A DNA stretch of 64,000 nt from Paenibacillus sp. FSL H8-0332 (GCF_037963835.1 NZ_CP150145.1:7440001-7504000), one strand, 5' to 3'. Counted from the stretch's first letter, positions 34,539 to 44,034 are shown. Notes: generated from the letters alone by a model not told the origin. Translations and numbers: made by a program.

Positions 34539-35279
34539 TTGAAAAAAGAGCTTGGTGTATTGATTGTGTTGAGTGTCGTTTTGCTTTCAGGATGTGGATC
34601 AGATAAACCTGCAACGGTTAATAATGGTTCGGGTGAGTCTCCTAGTAAACAAGTTATGACACAGCCGGTGCAAGATAAGGATGTGAAGTTGCTGGGGTCT
34701 TCAGAAGATGAAAAAGTAAAGTTTTATACAAAAACTGATGGGATAACACTGGATATTAACGGTAATAAGAAAGACTATCCTTGGAATATTCCTATGGATA
34801 CTGGAACTGCCCCGCAGGTATTTTACACGGATGTTACAGGCGATGGGAAAGAAGAAGCCGTAATTATCATCCAGACTGGGCGAGGAACAGAATTAAACAA
34901 TTATGATATTCATGTCGTTAATGCCGAGGATCTATCCGAAATTAAAGTCCAAAGTTATGAAGAGATTGTTGCGAATCAGCTTGAAACGCATGTTGCTAAA
35001 AACGGTGATGGTACACTAGTGATTTCCGTTAAATCACAAGGAAAAGAATATGATTTCAACTATGGATTTGATCCAGCACCGGATTACAAGCAAGATAGCC
35101 TTGCTTTTGGAGGAGTATATATTTATTCATTGGAGAATCAAAAAATAAAATTGAACCTTGGAGGATCTGTAGGTGTGTCTCCCACATATGTATGTGATTT
35201 CAATATCACATACAAATTCGATAGTGCCAAGAATGAATTTCTTGCTGATCAAATTGAAGTTAAACCAATTGAAAAATAA
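34539..35279 (+). CDS. Uncharacterised lipoprotein 2 with a VCBS/FG-GAP-like segment
   Basis: 246 residues from TTG at 34539 with GAAAGGAG upstream. Lipobox LSGC places the lipidated Cys at 19. The signal peptide and linker are nearly the same as in lipoprotein 1. The mature domain is different: it contains YTDVTGDGKEEAVIIIQ, a calcium-loop pattern (DxTGDGxxE) typical of VCBS/FG-GAP-like repeats, embedded in a beta-rich domain. It is probably extracellular and membrane-anchored. Function is unknown. A strong terminator follows immediately. Confidence 0.75.
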   Translation: MKKELGVLIVLSVVLLSGCGSDKPATVNNGSGESPSKQVMTQPVQDKDVKLLGSSEDEKVKFYTKTDGITLDINGNKKDYPWNIPMDTGTAPQVFYTDVTGDGKEEAVIIIQTGRGTELNNYDIHVVNAEDLSEIKVQSYEEIVANQLETHVAKNGDGTLVISVKSQGKEYDFNYGFDPAPDYKQDSLAFGGVYIYSLENQKIKLNLGGSVGVSPTYVCDFNITYKFDSAKNEFLADQIEVKPIEK

Positions 35280-35312
35280 AAAAAAGCTGACCAACTGTGG
35301 TCAGCTTTTTTT
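35280..35312 (+). terminator. Terminator of lipoprotein 2
   Basis: AAAAAGCTGACC (35281-35292) and GGTCAGCTTTTT form a 12-bp stem with a T run, overlapping the A-rich bases after the stop codon. Confidence 0.9.
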
Positions 35313-35323
35313 GAATGATTAAA

Positions 35324-35594
35324 TTAAACGACATAATCAAAGAATGTGTGTTTACCGACTACGACTTTGGAGCTGACTTGAACCGTGCCTCCGCCTGGGA
35401 AACTATAATAGAGTTTTCCACCAGAAGTATAGCTTAGTTCAGCAAACCTGGTGTTAGTAGAATAGAAACACTTGCTACCGATTTCATTCGTATAGTTACC
35501 TTGTTAATTTAGCCTCAAACCTCCAATATGTTTTTTTGTAGATCACCGGCGTTAAATTAGCAATGAAAGTAGCGATGTCACCCTCCATCATCAT
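35324..35594 (-). pseudogene. Small unrecognised gene with a frameshift
   Basis: The minus strand has AAGGGGG followed by ATG at 35594 and a frame coding about 32 residues (MMMEGDIATFIANLTPVIYK...) to a TAA. From about 35503 a second frame, without its own start, continues for 59 residues with protein-like composition (NYTNEIGSKCFYSTNTRFAE..., ending FFDYVV) to TAA at 35324-35326. Joining the two at about 35503 needs a single-base shift and gives one protein of about 90 residues. I do not recognise it. It may be a recent pseudogene or a sequencing error. Confidence 0.5.
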
Positions 35595-35892
35595 TCATCC
35601 CCCTTCTTTCATTCGTCTTTTTTTGTCATAATTGATAGAGTTGTAGTATATGAGATTGGCCATATACGTGATAAAACGACGATTCAAGTCATCATCTGTC
35701 AATATAAGCCCCCCGTCCTTTTTAAAAAGAGAGTACTCCTACCCTATAAAGAGAAATGAAATGTATTTTTTACAACCATTTTCCAAAAAATAAAGAACGT
35801 ATGTTCCTATATTTTAACATTGATAATATTGCAGTCAATGAAACTAAATCTATGGTGCTTAGGATCGGGGGGCAAGGGCATCATCCAGCGTG

Positions 35893-35990
35893 AAAAAGGC
35901 GCTCCGATTGCCGGGAAGCGCCTTTTATTCGTTCTTCCATAGGACCGGGAAACGGCCAGGAAGGAGAGCACCGGCAAAAGCCGGTTCTTT
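35893..35990. terminator. Two orphan hairpins in a gene-free stretch
   Basis: AAAAGGCGCT (35894-35903) with AGCGCCTTTT (35917-35926) is terminator-like in both directions. ACCGGC, AAAA, GCCGGT (35970-35985), followed by TCTTTT, is a second terminator-like hairpin on the plus strand. No gene ends nearby. The rest of 35595-36082 is AT-rich with nothing recognisable. Confidence 0.55.
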
Positions 35991-36082
35991 TGGCGCAGTA
36001 AGCAAACTCCTCCGCACCAATTGCGGCCCGACACGTACAATAACCTATATTTCATGACAAGAAGACGAAAGGGGGAAGCAGA

Positions 36083-36811
36083 ATGGGGTATGGATACGCG
36101 GCTCCGGCGGATATGGCCTTTGAGAGCAGAATGCGGGGGGAGATTATTGCGGCAGCCCGGGCAATGAATGTAGGGGGGACTGATTTCTCGACCTTCGAGA
36201 ATTCCCGCTGCAATCCGAGGTACTGGACCCGTACAGGAGGCGGTGGATTTGAGCTGAATGCAAATGTCACTCCTTCGGCGGCGATTAATGATATTTTTGT
36301 GAATGGACAGCTGTATGCCTTCGAATGTGCTATGGCGATGGTGATGATTCTATATAAAGCAACCATCAACATGATCGGGGAGGCGGCCTTCAACCGTTAT
36401 TTCACTGGTCTGTACCTGTGGGACTGGAACTATGACAGCAATCTGAAGCTGATTACCACGTTCAACAGGAATGAGCTGCAGCCGGGCGATGTGGTCTATT
36501 TCAAGAATCCTGACCATGATCCGGCTAAGCCGGAATGGCAGGGGGAGAACGCGATTATGTTGTCCAGGGACAGTTACTACGGACACGGGCTCGGGATCAA
36601 GAATGCCACTCAGATGATTGTATCGCTCAACAGGGAGCGGGTGCCGGGCAGCCGGACCTCGGCCTATCTGGCGGATGAGGGGCTTCACCCGGACTTTGCC
36701 TATATTGCTTCACTGGGCAACGCACGCATGGGCCCGCCGGTCTCCGCGAAAGTGAATGCAAAAACCGCCATCTACTCCAGAATAGGTACGAAATCGTATA
36801 TTATCCGCTAG
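36083..36811 (+). CDS. tgl: Protein-glutamine gamma-glutamyltransferase (spore coat transglutaminase)
   Basis: 242 residues matching Bacillus subtilis Tgl in order and spacing of motifs. FESRMRGEIIAAA aligns with its helical start, YAFECAMA carries the catalytic Cys82 with Glu81, WQGENA carries Glu155, and YYGHGLG carries His168, the same 13-residue Glu-His spacing as in Tgl. The enzyme crosslinks Gln and Lys side chains of spore coat proteins late in sporulation. Compared with B. subtilis Tgl it lacks about 35 N-terminal residues and has a C-terminal extension. It is a single gene converging on the response-regulator gene, 14 bases apart. Confidence 0.93.
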   Translation: MGYGYAAPADMAFESRMRGEIIAAARAMNVGGTDFSTFENSRCNPRYWTRTGGGGFELNANVTPSAAINDIFVNGQLYAFECAMAMVMILYKATINMIGEAAFNRYFTGLYLWDWNYDSNLKLITTFNRNELQPGDVVYFKNPDHDPAKPEWQGENAIMLSRDSYYGHGLGIKNATQMIVSLNRERVPGSRTSAYLADEGLHPDFAYIASLGNARMGPPVSAKVNAKTAIYSRIGTKSYIIR

Positions 36812-36825
36812 AGCGGGGGGGCGGT

Positions 36826-38442
36826 CTAACCCTTGGCCGAACGGAACTTGAGCGGGTGCAGGCCGGTGGTTTTTTTGAAAACTGTACTGAAATAATGGGG
36901 ATTCTCATAGCCGACCCGCTCCGAGATCTCCATGACCTTCAGGTCCGTAGTCAGCAGCAGCTCCTTCGCCTTGCCTATGCGGATCTGGGTGATATAGTCG
37001 GTAATGGTTCTGCCGGTCTCCTTCTTGAATAGCAGGCTGATGTAGTTAGGTGTCAGAAACACCTCCTCGGCAATCCTGGACACGGACAGCTCCGAGGCGT
37101 ATCCCTCCTGAACGATGGTACGGATGCTGCTGACGATCCGGCTGTTCCTGGAGGTGTTCTTACCTGCTACATAAGCGCTTAAGTCATGCAGGAGTGACAG
37201 CATATACGCCTTAAGGCCGGTGATCGTGGTCTGCTGGTACAGCTTATCCATGATGCTAATCCGGTCGCTCAGCACCTGCCCGATGTCCTCATCAATCTCA
37301 TATAGAGCTCTGGCGGAGGTGAAAATCATCTCCGCGCAGAGGCTCTGCACATATTCAATTCTATGCTTGGGCCCGGCCAGCCCGCCGAAGAGCTGCTCCA
37401 TCAGCCGGGTGACGGTGTCCGTATGTCCTGCCTTCAATTCATTCATCAGCCGGGCCTGGAGTTTATAGATAAAAGTGCTCTGCAGCTTCTCCGTGTCGGG
37501 CTGGATATCCTTAATGTAGAGGACAGAGGCAGGCCCGGTATAGAATTTGTACACCAGCGCGGCCAGCGCATCCTTATAGGAATCCTCAAGCTGGCCCGCC
37601 AGCGGACAAGCCCGCCCGATGCCGACGGAGGCGTCCAGCCGCAGAGACTTCTGAATGTTGGCGATAATCTGCCCGCATGTTCCGGAGAGGGAGGGGGACG
37701 GAGGCGTCTGCGGGGTGCAGAATATCAGGATGAACTCGTTCTCACTGGCCACGAAGCTGATGGCGCAGGGGTGACTGTCCAGGCTCTCCTGAATGACATT
37801 CTGGATGGAAAAATAAAGCAGCTGCTTATGCTCCTCCGAGTATTTAGCCACCGCGCTCCGGTATTCATCCAACTGGAGCACACAGACGCTAAGCAGTGTC
37901 CCCTGCTGGAAGGGCAGGGCGAAATACTGTATCTTTTGCCAGATCTCATCCTCCTTGCGGTACAGGCCGGCGATCAGATTCTGGAGGAATTTCTCCCGCA
38001 GCAGCGGCATATTGTCTTGAAGCTGCTGCTTAAGCTGCTCTATATCCAGCTGCTGCTCGCGTTCCTCTGTCAGCTTGGCCACCGCCTGGCGGAAGACACT
38101 GCGGATCTCGGGCAGCTTGACAGGCTTCAGAATATATCCCTCTGCGTTCACCTTCAGTGCCTCCCGGGCGTAGGAGAAGTCCTGGGCGCCGCTGATTATA
38201 ATAATCCGGGCCCTGCAGCCTGCCTCCCGCAGCTTCTCTGCTACCTCAAGTCCCCCCATTAGCGGCATCATAATGTCGGTGAACAGGATGTCCGGTCTGA
38301 GCTTCAGGCATAATTCGTACGCCTCCAGTCCATCTGAGGCTTCCCCGATAATCTCAATCCCGAACTCTTCCTGCCAATCGAACACACGGATCAGACTGTT
38401 GCGGATAAACGGCTCGTCATCCGCTACGATCATCGTTAACAT
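36826..38442 (-). CDS. YesN-type response regulator (full length)
   Basis: 538 residues. The receiver domain has the acidic pocket in IVADDEP, phospho-acceptor Asp56 in LFTDIMMPLMGG and the Lys in YILKPVK. A central region of about 280 residues follows, and a C-terminal AraC double helix-turn-helix (SRIAEEVFLTPNYISLLFKK, then SERVGYENPHYFSTVFKK). It overlaps the end of the histidine-kinase gene by 26 bases, so the two are translated together. The pair faces a lone solute-binding-protein gene. It is a candidate activator of the polysaccharide locus at 44509-56789, but this rests on proximity only. Confidence 0.92.
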   Translation of the reverse strand: MLTMIVADDEPFIRNSLIRVFDWQEEFGIEIIGEASDGLEAYELCLKLRPDILFTDIMMPLMGGLEVAEKLREAGCRARIIIISGAQDFSYAREALKVNAEGYILKPVKLPEIRSVFRQAVAKLTEEREQQLDIEQLKQQLQDNMPLLREKFLQNLIAGLYRKEDEIWQKIQYFALPFQQGTLLSVCVLQLDEYRSAVAKYSEEHKQLLYFSIQNVIQESLDSHPCAISFVASENEFILIFCTPQTPPSPSLSGTCGQIIANIQKSLRLDASVGIGRACPLAGQLEDSYKDALAALVYKFYTGPASVLYIKDIQPDTEKLQSTFIYKLQARLMNELKAGHTDTVTRLMEQLFGGLAGPKHRIEYVQSLCAEMIFTSARALYEIDEDIGQVLSDRISIMDKLYQQTTITGLKAYMLSLLHDLSAYVAGKNTSRNSRIVSSIRTIVQEGYASELSVSRIAEEVFLTPNYISLLFKKETGRTITDYITQIRIGKAKELLLTTDLKVMEISERVGYENPHYFSTVFKKTTGLHPLKFRSAKG

Positions 38443-40309
38443 CTTCCTTCACCTCATTCCAAGTAGTGACCACCGGGAACCGGATGACAGCCAGCAGACC
38501 GCAGCCGTCTTCGGTATTGTCGTAATAACGGATGCCATAGGACTCTCCGAAAAACTGCCGGATTCGCATATGCACATTGCGGATGCCGTAAGACTGGTTG
38601 CCCGGCTGCGAGTCTGCCAGCAGCTGGTTCAGCCGTGCGGGATCGGCGCCTATTCCATCGTCGAACACGGAGATGCTAAGCAGCTCCTCCGTCTGCTCGA
38701 CCCGGATGCGGATCGTGCCTGTGCCCCGCCGCTGCTGAATCCCGTGAATCAGGGCATTCTCCACCAGCGGCTGGAGACTGAGCTTCACCACCAGACATTC
38801 CTCTGCCAGCGCCCGGTCCGTCTCCTCCAGCTCATAGTGAAGCCGGTCCTGGAAGCGGAACTGCTGAATCTGCAGATAGCTCTCGACCTGCCGCAGCTCA
38901 TCGCGGAGCGGGATAATATTGCGGCCCTTGCTCAGGCTGTACCGGAAGAAGTCCGAGAGCGAGGTGACCATGCTGCTGATCTCGGGGATATCGTGGTTAA
39001 TGGCAATCCAGTTAATGGAGTCCAGAGTATTGTAGAGAAAATGCGGATTGATCTGGGCCTGGAGCATTTGCAGTTCGGCTTCCTTTTTGCGCAGCTCGGT
39101 GACGTAGAGCTTGTCGATGAGTGCCTTAATCTGCTGAAGCAGCTTGTTGTAGCGGTTGAATAAATAGGAGAATTCGTCCTTGCGCCGGTAGCGGATGGGG
39201 ATATTGAAGTTCCCGCTCTCGGCATGCGACATCGACTGGATGAATTTGCGGATCGGTGCGGAGATATTCTCGGACAGCAGCAGGGCCATCAGGAAGGAGA
39301 CGAGCATGCAGATGACTATTACGATATACATCACCCGGCGGAAGGAGATCAGCTCCCCGTTAAGCTCGCGGACAGGTGAGAAGGATAGGATGGTCCAGCC
39401 GGTGTTTTCCAGCGTCTTGTACGAGACGAGCATCTCCTCGCTGCCGATGGAGTGGCGGAAGGAATGCAGGGCGGATGAGTGGTCTGGAGAGAGAGGGTTG
39501 CTGGTACTGTCAGCAGGCCCTATAGTCAAGCTAAGCTTGCTGTAATAATCCTGGGCAGCGATATTCTGGCCGATAAGTGACGGCTCAGGGCTGATGGCGA
39601 TGGTTCCGGCCTTGTCTGCGATATAGACCTTACTGCCGGGCGTGGGCTTATAATGCTCCAGGAGCGTGCCGAATTCGGCCGCCGGGATATCTAGGGTGAG
39701 CAGTCCGACATAGGGCAGTTGTGCATGCCGGATACCGAACAGGCGCTTCGCGAATTTGAGGGTGAACCGGGAATCCAGCGAGCTAAGACCCACCACGGCA
39801 AAATCGGCTTTGGCCGGAATGTTTAAATACCAGGGCTTCAAGGTAATAAGATCGATATTGAATACACGCCGTGAGAAATTATATTGGGTATATTCCGGCC
39901 GGTTCAGCATATAGAGCATAGGAACGAAGCTGTTGCCGGAGGTCCCGTTCGCGGGGAAATCCTCAAGGATTTTGCTAAGGGCGGCCAGCTCATTAATGAT
40001 TCCGGTACTGTCTGTTGGCCGGTTGGAGGAGATGAGGTCCGCGAATTCAGAATTCAGGTACAGCGCGGTCATGGATTGATTGGCGGCTTCGAACCGCCGG
40101 GCGAGATTATCCTGAACCAGATTGAAGTTATTCTCAATGGATGTATTCATATTCCGGGTAATGATCCCGGCGGATTTGTTATAGATGGTGACAGAGATGA
40201 TCGTAGTCGGGAGAAGAACCAGGAAGAGGAAGTAGAGAATCAGGCGGCTGCGGATGCTGAAGTTATAGAGGAAGAGTGCCTTCGACAACGAATCGTAATA
40301 TTTCTTCAT
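38417..40309 (-). CDS. YesM-type sensor histidine kinase
   Basis: 630 residues with membrane helices at about 22-43 and 326-347. The roughly 280-residue extracellular part between them is of the Cache type (IADKAGTIAISPEPSLIG is a typical segment). HAMP follows, then His424 in INPHFLYNTLDS, NALIHGI as the N box and FDDGIG as the G1 box of the ATP-binding domain. It signals to the overlapping YesN gene. The divergent gene 79 bases away encodes an anchored solute-binding protein, which may present the ligand to this sensor. Confidence 0.92.
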   Translation of the reverse strand: MKKYYDSLSKALFLYNFSIRSRLILYFLFLVLLPTTIISVTIYNKSAGIITRNMNTSIENNFNLVQDNLARRFEAANQSMTALYLNSEFADLISSNRPTDSTGIINELAALSKILEDFPANGTSGNSFVPMLYMLNRPEYTQYNFSRRVFNIDLITLKPWYLNIPAKADFAVVGLSSLDSRFTLKFAKRLFGIRHAQLPYVGLLTLDIPAAEFGTLLEHYKPTPGSKVYIADKAGTIAISPEPSLIGQNIAAQDYYSKLSLTIGPADSTSNPLSPDHSSALHSFRHSIGSEEMLVSYKTLENTGWTILSFSPVRELNGELISFRRVMYIVIVICMLVSFLMALLLSENISAPIRKFIQSMSHAESGNFNIPIRYRRKDEFSYLFNRYNKLLQQIKALIDKLYVTELRKKEAELQMLQAQINPHFLYNTLDSINWIAINHDIPEISSMVTSLSDFFRYSLSKGRNIIPLRDELRQVESYLQIQQFRFQDRLHYELEETDRALAEECLVVKLSLQPLVENALIHGIQQRRGTGTIRIRVEQTEELLSISVFDDGIGADPARLNQLLADSQPGNQSYGIRNVHMRIRQFFGESYGIRYYDNTEDGCGLLAVIRFPVVTTWNEVKEDVNDDRSG

Positions 40310-40388
40310 CGGAGTTCTCCTTCCGAGTCAATAACTGGTATACATTGTAAAACGCGTGAAGTCAGGATGTCAATGCAGGAGGTGCGGT

Positions 40389-41864
40389 GTGAAAAGGTTA
40401 CTGTTCTATTTTATTATCATCTTAGGCTGCGGGCTGGCTATTTACACTCTTGGTTATAACCGCCCGCTGCTGCCGGACCTCACTCAAGGCGAGAAGGCCG
40501 TACCGGCGGCGCAGACCACCCGGGTGAGGGTCGCCCTGTCTGACTGGACGGAGAACCTGGAAGTGAAGAATGCTATCAGCCATTATAATAAAACAAATCC
40601 CGATCAGATTGAGATTGTAGTGATGAACCTTGCTACAGACGCATATGACGATACCTTGAATATGCTGATGACCTCCGGGCAGGGGCCGGATGTGTTCAGT
40701 GTCGATAACGCCTGGCTGGCCACTTACGTCAACAAGGGGTATCTCGCTAATTTGTCTGCTGATCTGGATGCCGGCTGGCTGCTGCGCTTCCCGGTATGGG
40801 CCAGAAAGCACGCGTCCGGCTCGTTGTTCAAGGGCGGAATCTACTTCATGCCCTCCAGTATTGATACCGTGCGCCTGATCTACAATAAGCAATTGTTCCG
40901 CAGCGCCGGACTTGACCCGGAGCGGCCTCCGCTTACCTTCGCTGCACTGGAGCAGGCGGCCCTGCAGATCAGCCGGGCCGGAGCCCCGGTGAACAAATAC
41001 GGCTTCGCGTTGCCCGCCGGGGATAGCCGGGCCAGCCTCCAGGCCGGACTGGAACTATCGAATACCTACAGCGGTTATTATCTTTATGACTACCGGTCGG
41101 GCCGTTATGACCTGAGTGTGTATGCCCCCTGGCTGCAAATGGTGCGGGAGATGAAGCAGCAGGGCAGCCTCTACCCGGGGGAGACTCTGTTGAAGCTTAA
41201 CAGCGCGCTCCGGCAGTTCGCAGACGGCAATATCGGCATGATGTATGTTACCAGCAAAGATTATGTCAAGCTGCAGGAGTATATGCCTAAGGATGACTGG
41301 GGAGTAGCGCTCCCTCCGGCAGCGGATCTGTCACGGCGCCGGGCCGGGGCCCTGATGATGGTCCCCCACGCTCCGCTGGTGGTGAACAGTGCGGCGCAGA
41401 GCCGGGAGGCTGCGGTGAAGGTCTGGAGATTTCTTCAGTCGAAGGAATTCCTGGGCATGCTGTACCAGCAGGCACTCGCCCTTCCGGTGACAGACGGGAT
41501 TATGGATAAGCCGGGCGCTTCACGCGGGCTCCGCCACTTCAGGGAATTCTATCCCACCGCAGCAGAATCGATCTATCCGCTCTCCCCGCAGATCATGGAC
41601 CAATACGACCCGAATACGGTGTCCATGGAGCCGCGTTATTCAGGCGACCGTCCAAGAATGCAACTGTACCTGCGGATCATCGCGGGGGACATTCCGCTGG
41701 ACCAGGGACTGGGCAGCGAGAGTGAGCGGCTGAATCAGATGCTGGACATTGCAGCTACCGGGTATTCTTTTCGGCGTGAGGAGTATATCTATCCGCAGTT
41801 CGATCCCCGTTCCCCGTTATTGGGGGAGAGCCTGCTGAGCCGTTCAAGCAGCGGACGGGAATAG
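40389..41864 (+). CDS. Membrane-anchored extracellular solute-binding protein, no permease partner
   Basis: 491 residues from GTG at 40389, six bases after an AGGAGG-like site. A hydrophobic N-terminus (RLLFYFIIILGCGLAIY) is followed by a family 1 binding-protein domain (RVRVALSDWTENLEVKNAI, then GQGPDVFSVDNAWLATYV). The Cys lies inside the hydrophobic stretch with Leu at -2, a poor lipobox, so an uncleaved membrane anchor is as likely as lipidation. There is no permease gene next to it. The divergent arrangement with a YesM/YesN pair suggests a sensory accessory protein rather than a transport component, which is inference. Confidence 0.83.
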   Translation: MKRLLFYFIIILGCGLAIYTLGYNRPLLPDLTQGEKAVPAAQTTRVRVALSDWTENLEVKNAISHYNKTNPDQIEIVVMNLATDAYDDTLNMLMTSGQGPDVFSVDNAWLATYVNKGYLANLSADLDAGWLLRFPVWARKHASGSLFKGGIYFMPSSIDTVRLIYNKQLFRSAGLDPERPPLTFAALEQAALQISRAGAPVNKYGFALPAGDSRASLQAGLELSNTYSGYYLYDYRSGRYDLSVYAPWLQMVREMKQQGSLYPGETLLKLNSALRQFADGNIGMMYVTSKDYVKLQEYMPKDDWGVALPPAADLSRRRAGALMMVPHAPLVVNSAAQSREAAVKVWRFLQSKEFLGMLYQQALALPVTDGIMDKPGASRGLRHFREFYPTAAESIYPLSPQIMDQYDPNTVSMEPRYSGDRPRMQLYLRIIAGDIPLDQGLGSESERLNQMLDIAATGYSFRREEYIYPQFDPRSPLLGESLLSRSSSGRE

Positions 41865-41879
41865 AATAGGCTTATATTC

Positions 41880-41924
41880 AGGAACCTTTCCTGGCCAGTG
41901 CGGCTCGCGGGAGGGTCCTTTTGT
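41880..41924 (+). terminator. Terminator of the lone solute-binding-protein gene
   Basis: AGGAACCTTTCC (41880-41891) pairs, with bulges, with GGGAGGGTCCT (41909-41919), followed by TTTT. Confidence 0.65.
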
Positions 41925-42114
41925 GTTGTCTCCTATTTATACAGGATGGCTGCCGGAATCTAGCTGTAATGCACACACCGTGCCGGAATCGCAGAATATT
42001 ACTATATTGATCCATCTTTCTGCTGCTAGCTTCTATGTAGTCAAAAGATAGATTAAGCGAGGAAAGGACAATCTAGCAGGGCAATGCAAATCTGTCATTA
42101 AAGGAGACTGGAAA

Positions 42115-43992
42115 ATGACTCTACTATCCACAGGACCGCTGGAAAATAATGCAGTAGGAGGAGTAAGACCCACTACACAGGTTACGGTCAGAATTGATAA
42201 CCGCAGTAATGTTTCAGCTTATACGGTAGTTTTACAAGGCTATTACATGCAGGGAGGCATGCGTGTACTGTATGTCAGTCAATCACTTAATGTAGCTGCC
42301 AACGGATCTATTACTAATACTTACTATGCGGATCTGGATGCCTTTGAATTTGTGTTTGCCACTTCAGATACTGTAGATGATCCGGTTCAGATCTCTGTAT
42401 GGGGCAAGAGCAGTACGGGACAGCTCGTCACCGCCCACCGGTTGGTCTCGGCTGAATTATTGGGTGATACTGGCGTAACGGGGGCCACTGGGGCTACTGG
42501 GGCAACCGGCGTTACGGGTCTGACAGGCGCAACGGGCGCGGGAGTGACAGGTGCGACTGGAGTAGGTACGACAGGTCCGACCGGGGCGACTGGAGTGACG
42601 GGTCCGACAGGCGGGACCGGGGCAACGGGGGCTGGGGTGACCGGGGCGACTGGAGCTAATGGGGCGACTGGCGTTACGGGTCCGACAGGTGCAACTGGCG
42701 TAGGAGTAACGGGGGCGACTGGAGCAACGGGTGCGACCGGAGTAGGTACAACAGGTGCGACCGGCGTGACAGGTCCGACCGGGGCAACGGGCGTAGGAGT
42801 GACCGGGGCGACCGGAGCAACGGGCGTGGGAGTGACTGGAGCGACCGGAGTGACTGGGGCGATCGGGGCAACGGGCGTAGGAGTGACCGGGGCGACCGGA
42901 GCAACGGGCGTAGGAGTGACTGGAGCGACCGGGGCAACGGGCGTAGGAGTGACTGGAGCGACCGGGGCGACTGGAGCAACGGGTGCGACCGGAGTAGGTA
43001 CAACAGGTGCGACCGGAGTGACCGGGGCGACCGGGGCAACGGGCGTAGGAGTGACCGGGGCGACCGGGGCAACTGGCGTAGGAGTGACTGGAGCGACCGG
43101 GGCAACGGGCGTAGGAGTGACTGGAGCGACCGGAGCAACGGGCGTGGGAGTGACTGGTGCGACCGGGGCAACGGGCGTAGGAGTGACTGGAGCGACCGGA
43201 GCAACGGGCGCGGGAGTAACGGGTGCGACCGGAGTGACTGGGGCGACCGGGGCAACGGGCGTAGGAGTGACCGGCGCAACGGGAGTGGGAGTAACGGGTG
43301 CGACCGGAGTGACTGGAGCGACCGGAGCAACGGGCGCGGGAGTGACTGGAGCGACCGGAGTGACTGGGGCGACCGGGGCAACGGGCGTGGGAGTGACTGG
43401 AGCGACCGGGGCAACGGGCGTAGGAGTGACTGGAGCGACCGGGGCAACGGGCGTAGGAGTGACTGGAGCGACCGGAGCAACTGGAGCAACCGGAGCAACC
43501 GGCCCGAATGCTGCAACGGAAGGGTTCTCTGCATTCCTGCCGACGTTCTCGGCCGCGACCAGTACGCAGCTTACGGGTTGGACTGTTACTTCGCCTTACT
43601 ATGACAGTGCGACATTTAATGAGACTACGGGCAACTACACGATTCCGGTATCCGGCAGATATTCGTTTGAGGCAACCATTAACTACAGCACTACGGCTGC
43701 CATCTCGGTTGCATTGGGAGCGGGAATTGATCCGGCTTTTGTAGTGCGGAGAACATCCCCGACAGTAACAGATCTGGTAAACGGATTGTTCCCGCTGCTG
43801 AATGTTAACATTGCGCTTCTGTTGTCTCTGCGGACAATCCTTGGTAATGGTACGGTAACATTGGCAGGTGAAGTTGAACTGACGGCAGGCGATGTGATCG
43901 GACTCTTCTATGAAGCAGACGGATTAACAATTCCGCTTGATCTTGGAGGTGTCTCTTCGGGCATTGTGTGGTCTGTTCACAGACTGACCTAG
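42115..43992 (+). CDS. Collagen-like surface protein with BclA-like C-terminal domain
   Basis: 625 residues in three parts. Residues 1-120 form a beta-rich N-terminal domain (TTQVTVRIDNRSNVSAYTVV) without a signal peptide. Residues about 121-465 are a collagen-like Gly-X-Thr region dominated by GAT and GVT triplets. Residues about 466-625 form a C1q/TNF-like trimerisation domain (SGRYSFEATINYS, AGDVIGLFYEADG) like that of BclA. The collagen part has about 23 places where one residue is missing (GV or GA directly before the next Gly). Such proteins form hair-like filaments on spores or cells. Gene-internal DNA repeats of 33 bases make the length prone to change. It is monocistronic. Confidence 0.88.
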   Translation: MTLLSTGPLENNAVGGVRPTTQVTVRIDNRSNVSAYTVVLQGYYMQGGMRVLYVSQSLNVAANGSITNTYYADLDAFEFVFATSDTVDDPVQISVWGKSSTGQLVTAHRLVSAELLGDTGVTGATGATGATGVTGLTGATGAGVTGATGVGTTGPTGATGVTGPTGGTGATGAGVTGATGANGATGVTGPTGATGVGVTGATGATGATGVGTTGATGVTGPTGATGVGVTGATGATGVGVTGATGVTGAIGATGVGVTGATGATGVGVTGATGATGVGVTGATGATGATGATGVGTTGATGVTGATGATGVGVTGATGATGVGVTGATGATGVGVTGATGATGVGVTGATGATGVGVTGATGATGAGVTGATGVTGATGATGVGVTGATGVGVTGATGVTGATGATGAGVTGATGVTGATGATGVGVTGATGATGVGVTGATGATGVGVTGATGATGATGATGPNAATEGFSAFLPTFSAATSTQLTGWTVTSPYYDSATFNETTGNYTIPVSGRYSFEATINYSTTAAISVALGAGIDPAFVVRRTSPTVTDLVNGLFPLLNVNIALLLSLRTILGNGTVTLAGEVELTAGDVIGLFYEADGLTIPLDLGGVSSGIVWSVHRLT

Positions 43993-44034
43993 TCCCGGCA
44001 GGCAAGACCAGACCCTTAAGCTTCAGCTAAAAGA

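Noticed and set aside
42674..43534. A 286-residue Leu/Arg/Ser-rich frame on the minus strand
   Set aside because: It is the complement of the collagen-like repeat and has no ribosome-binding site.
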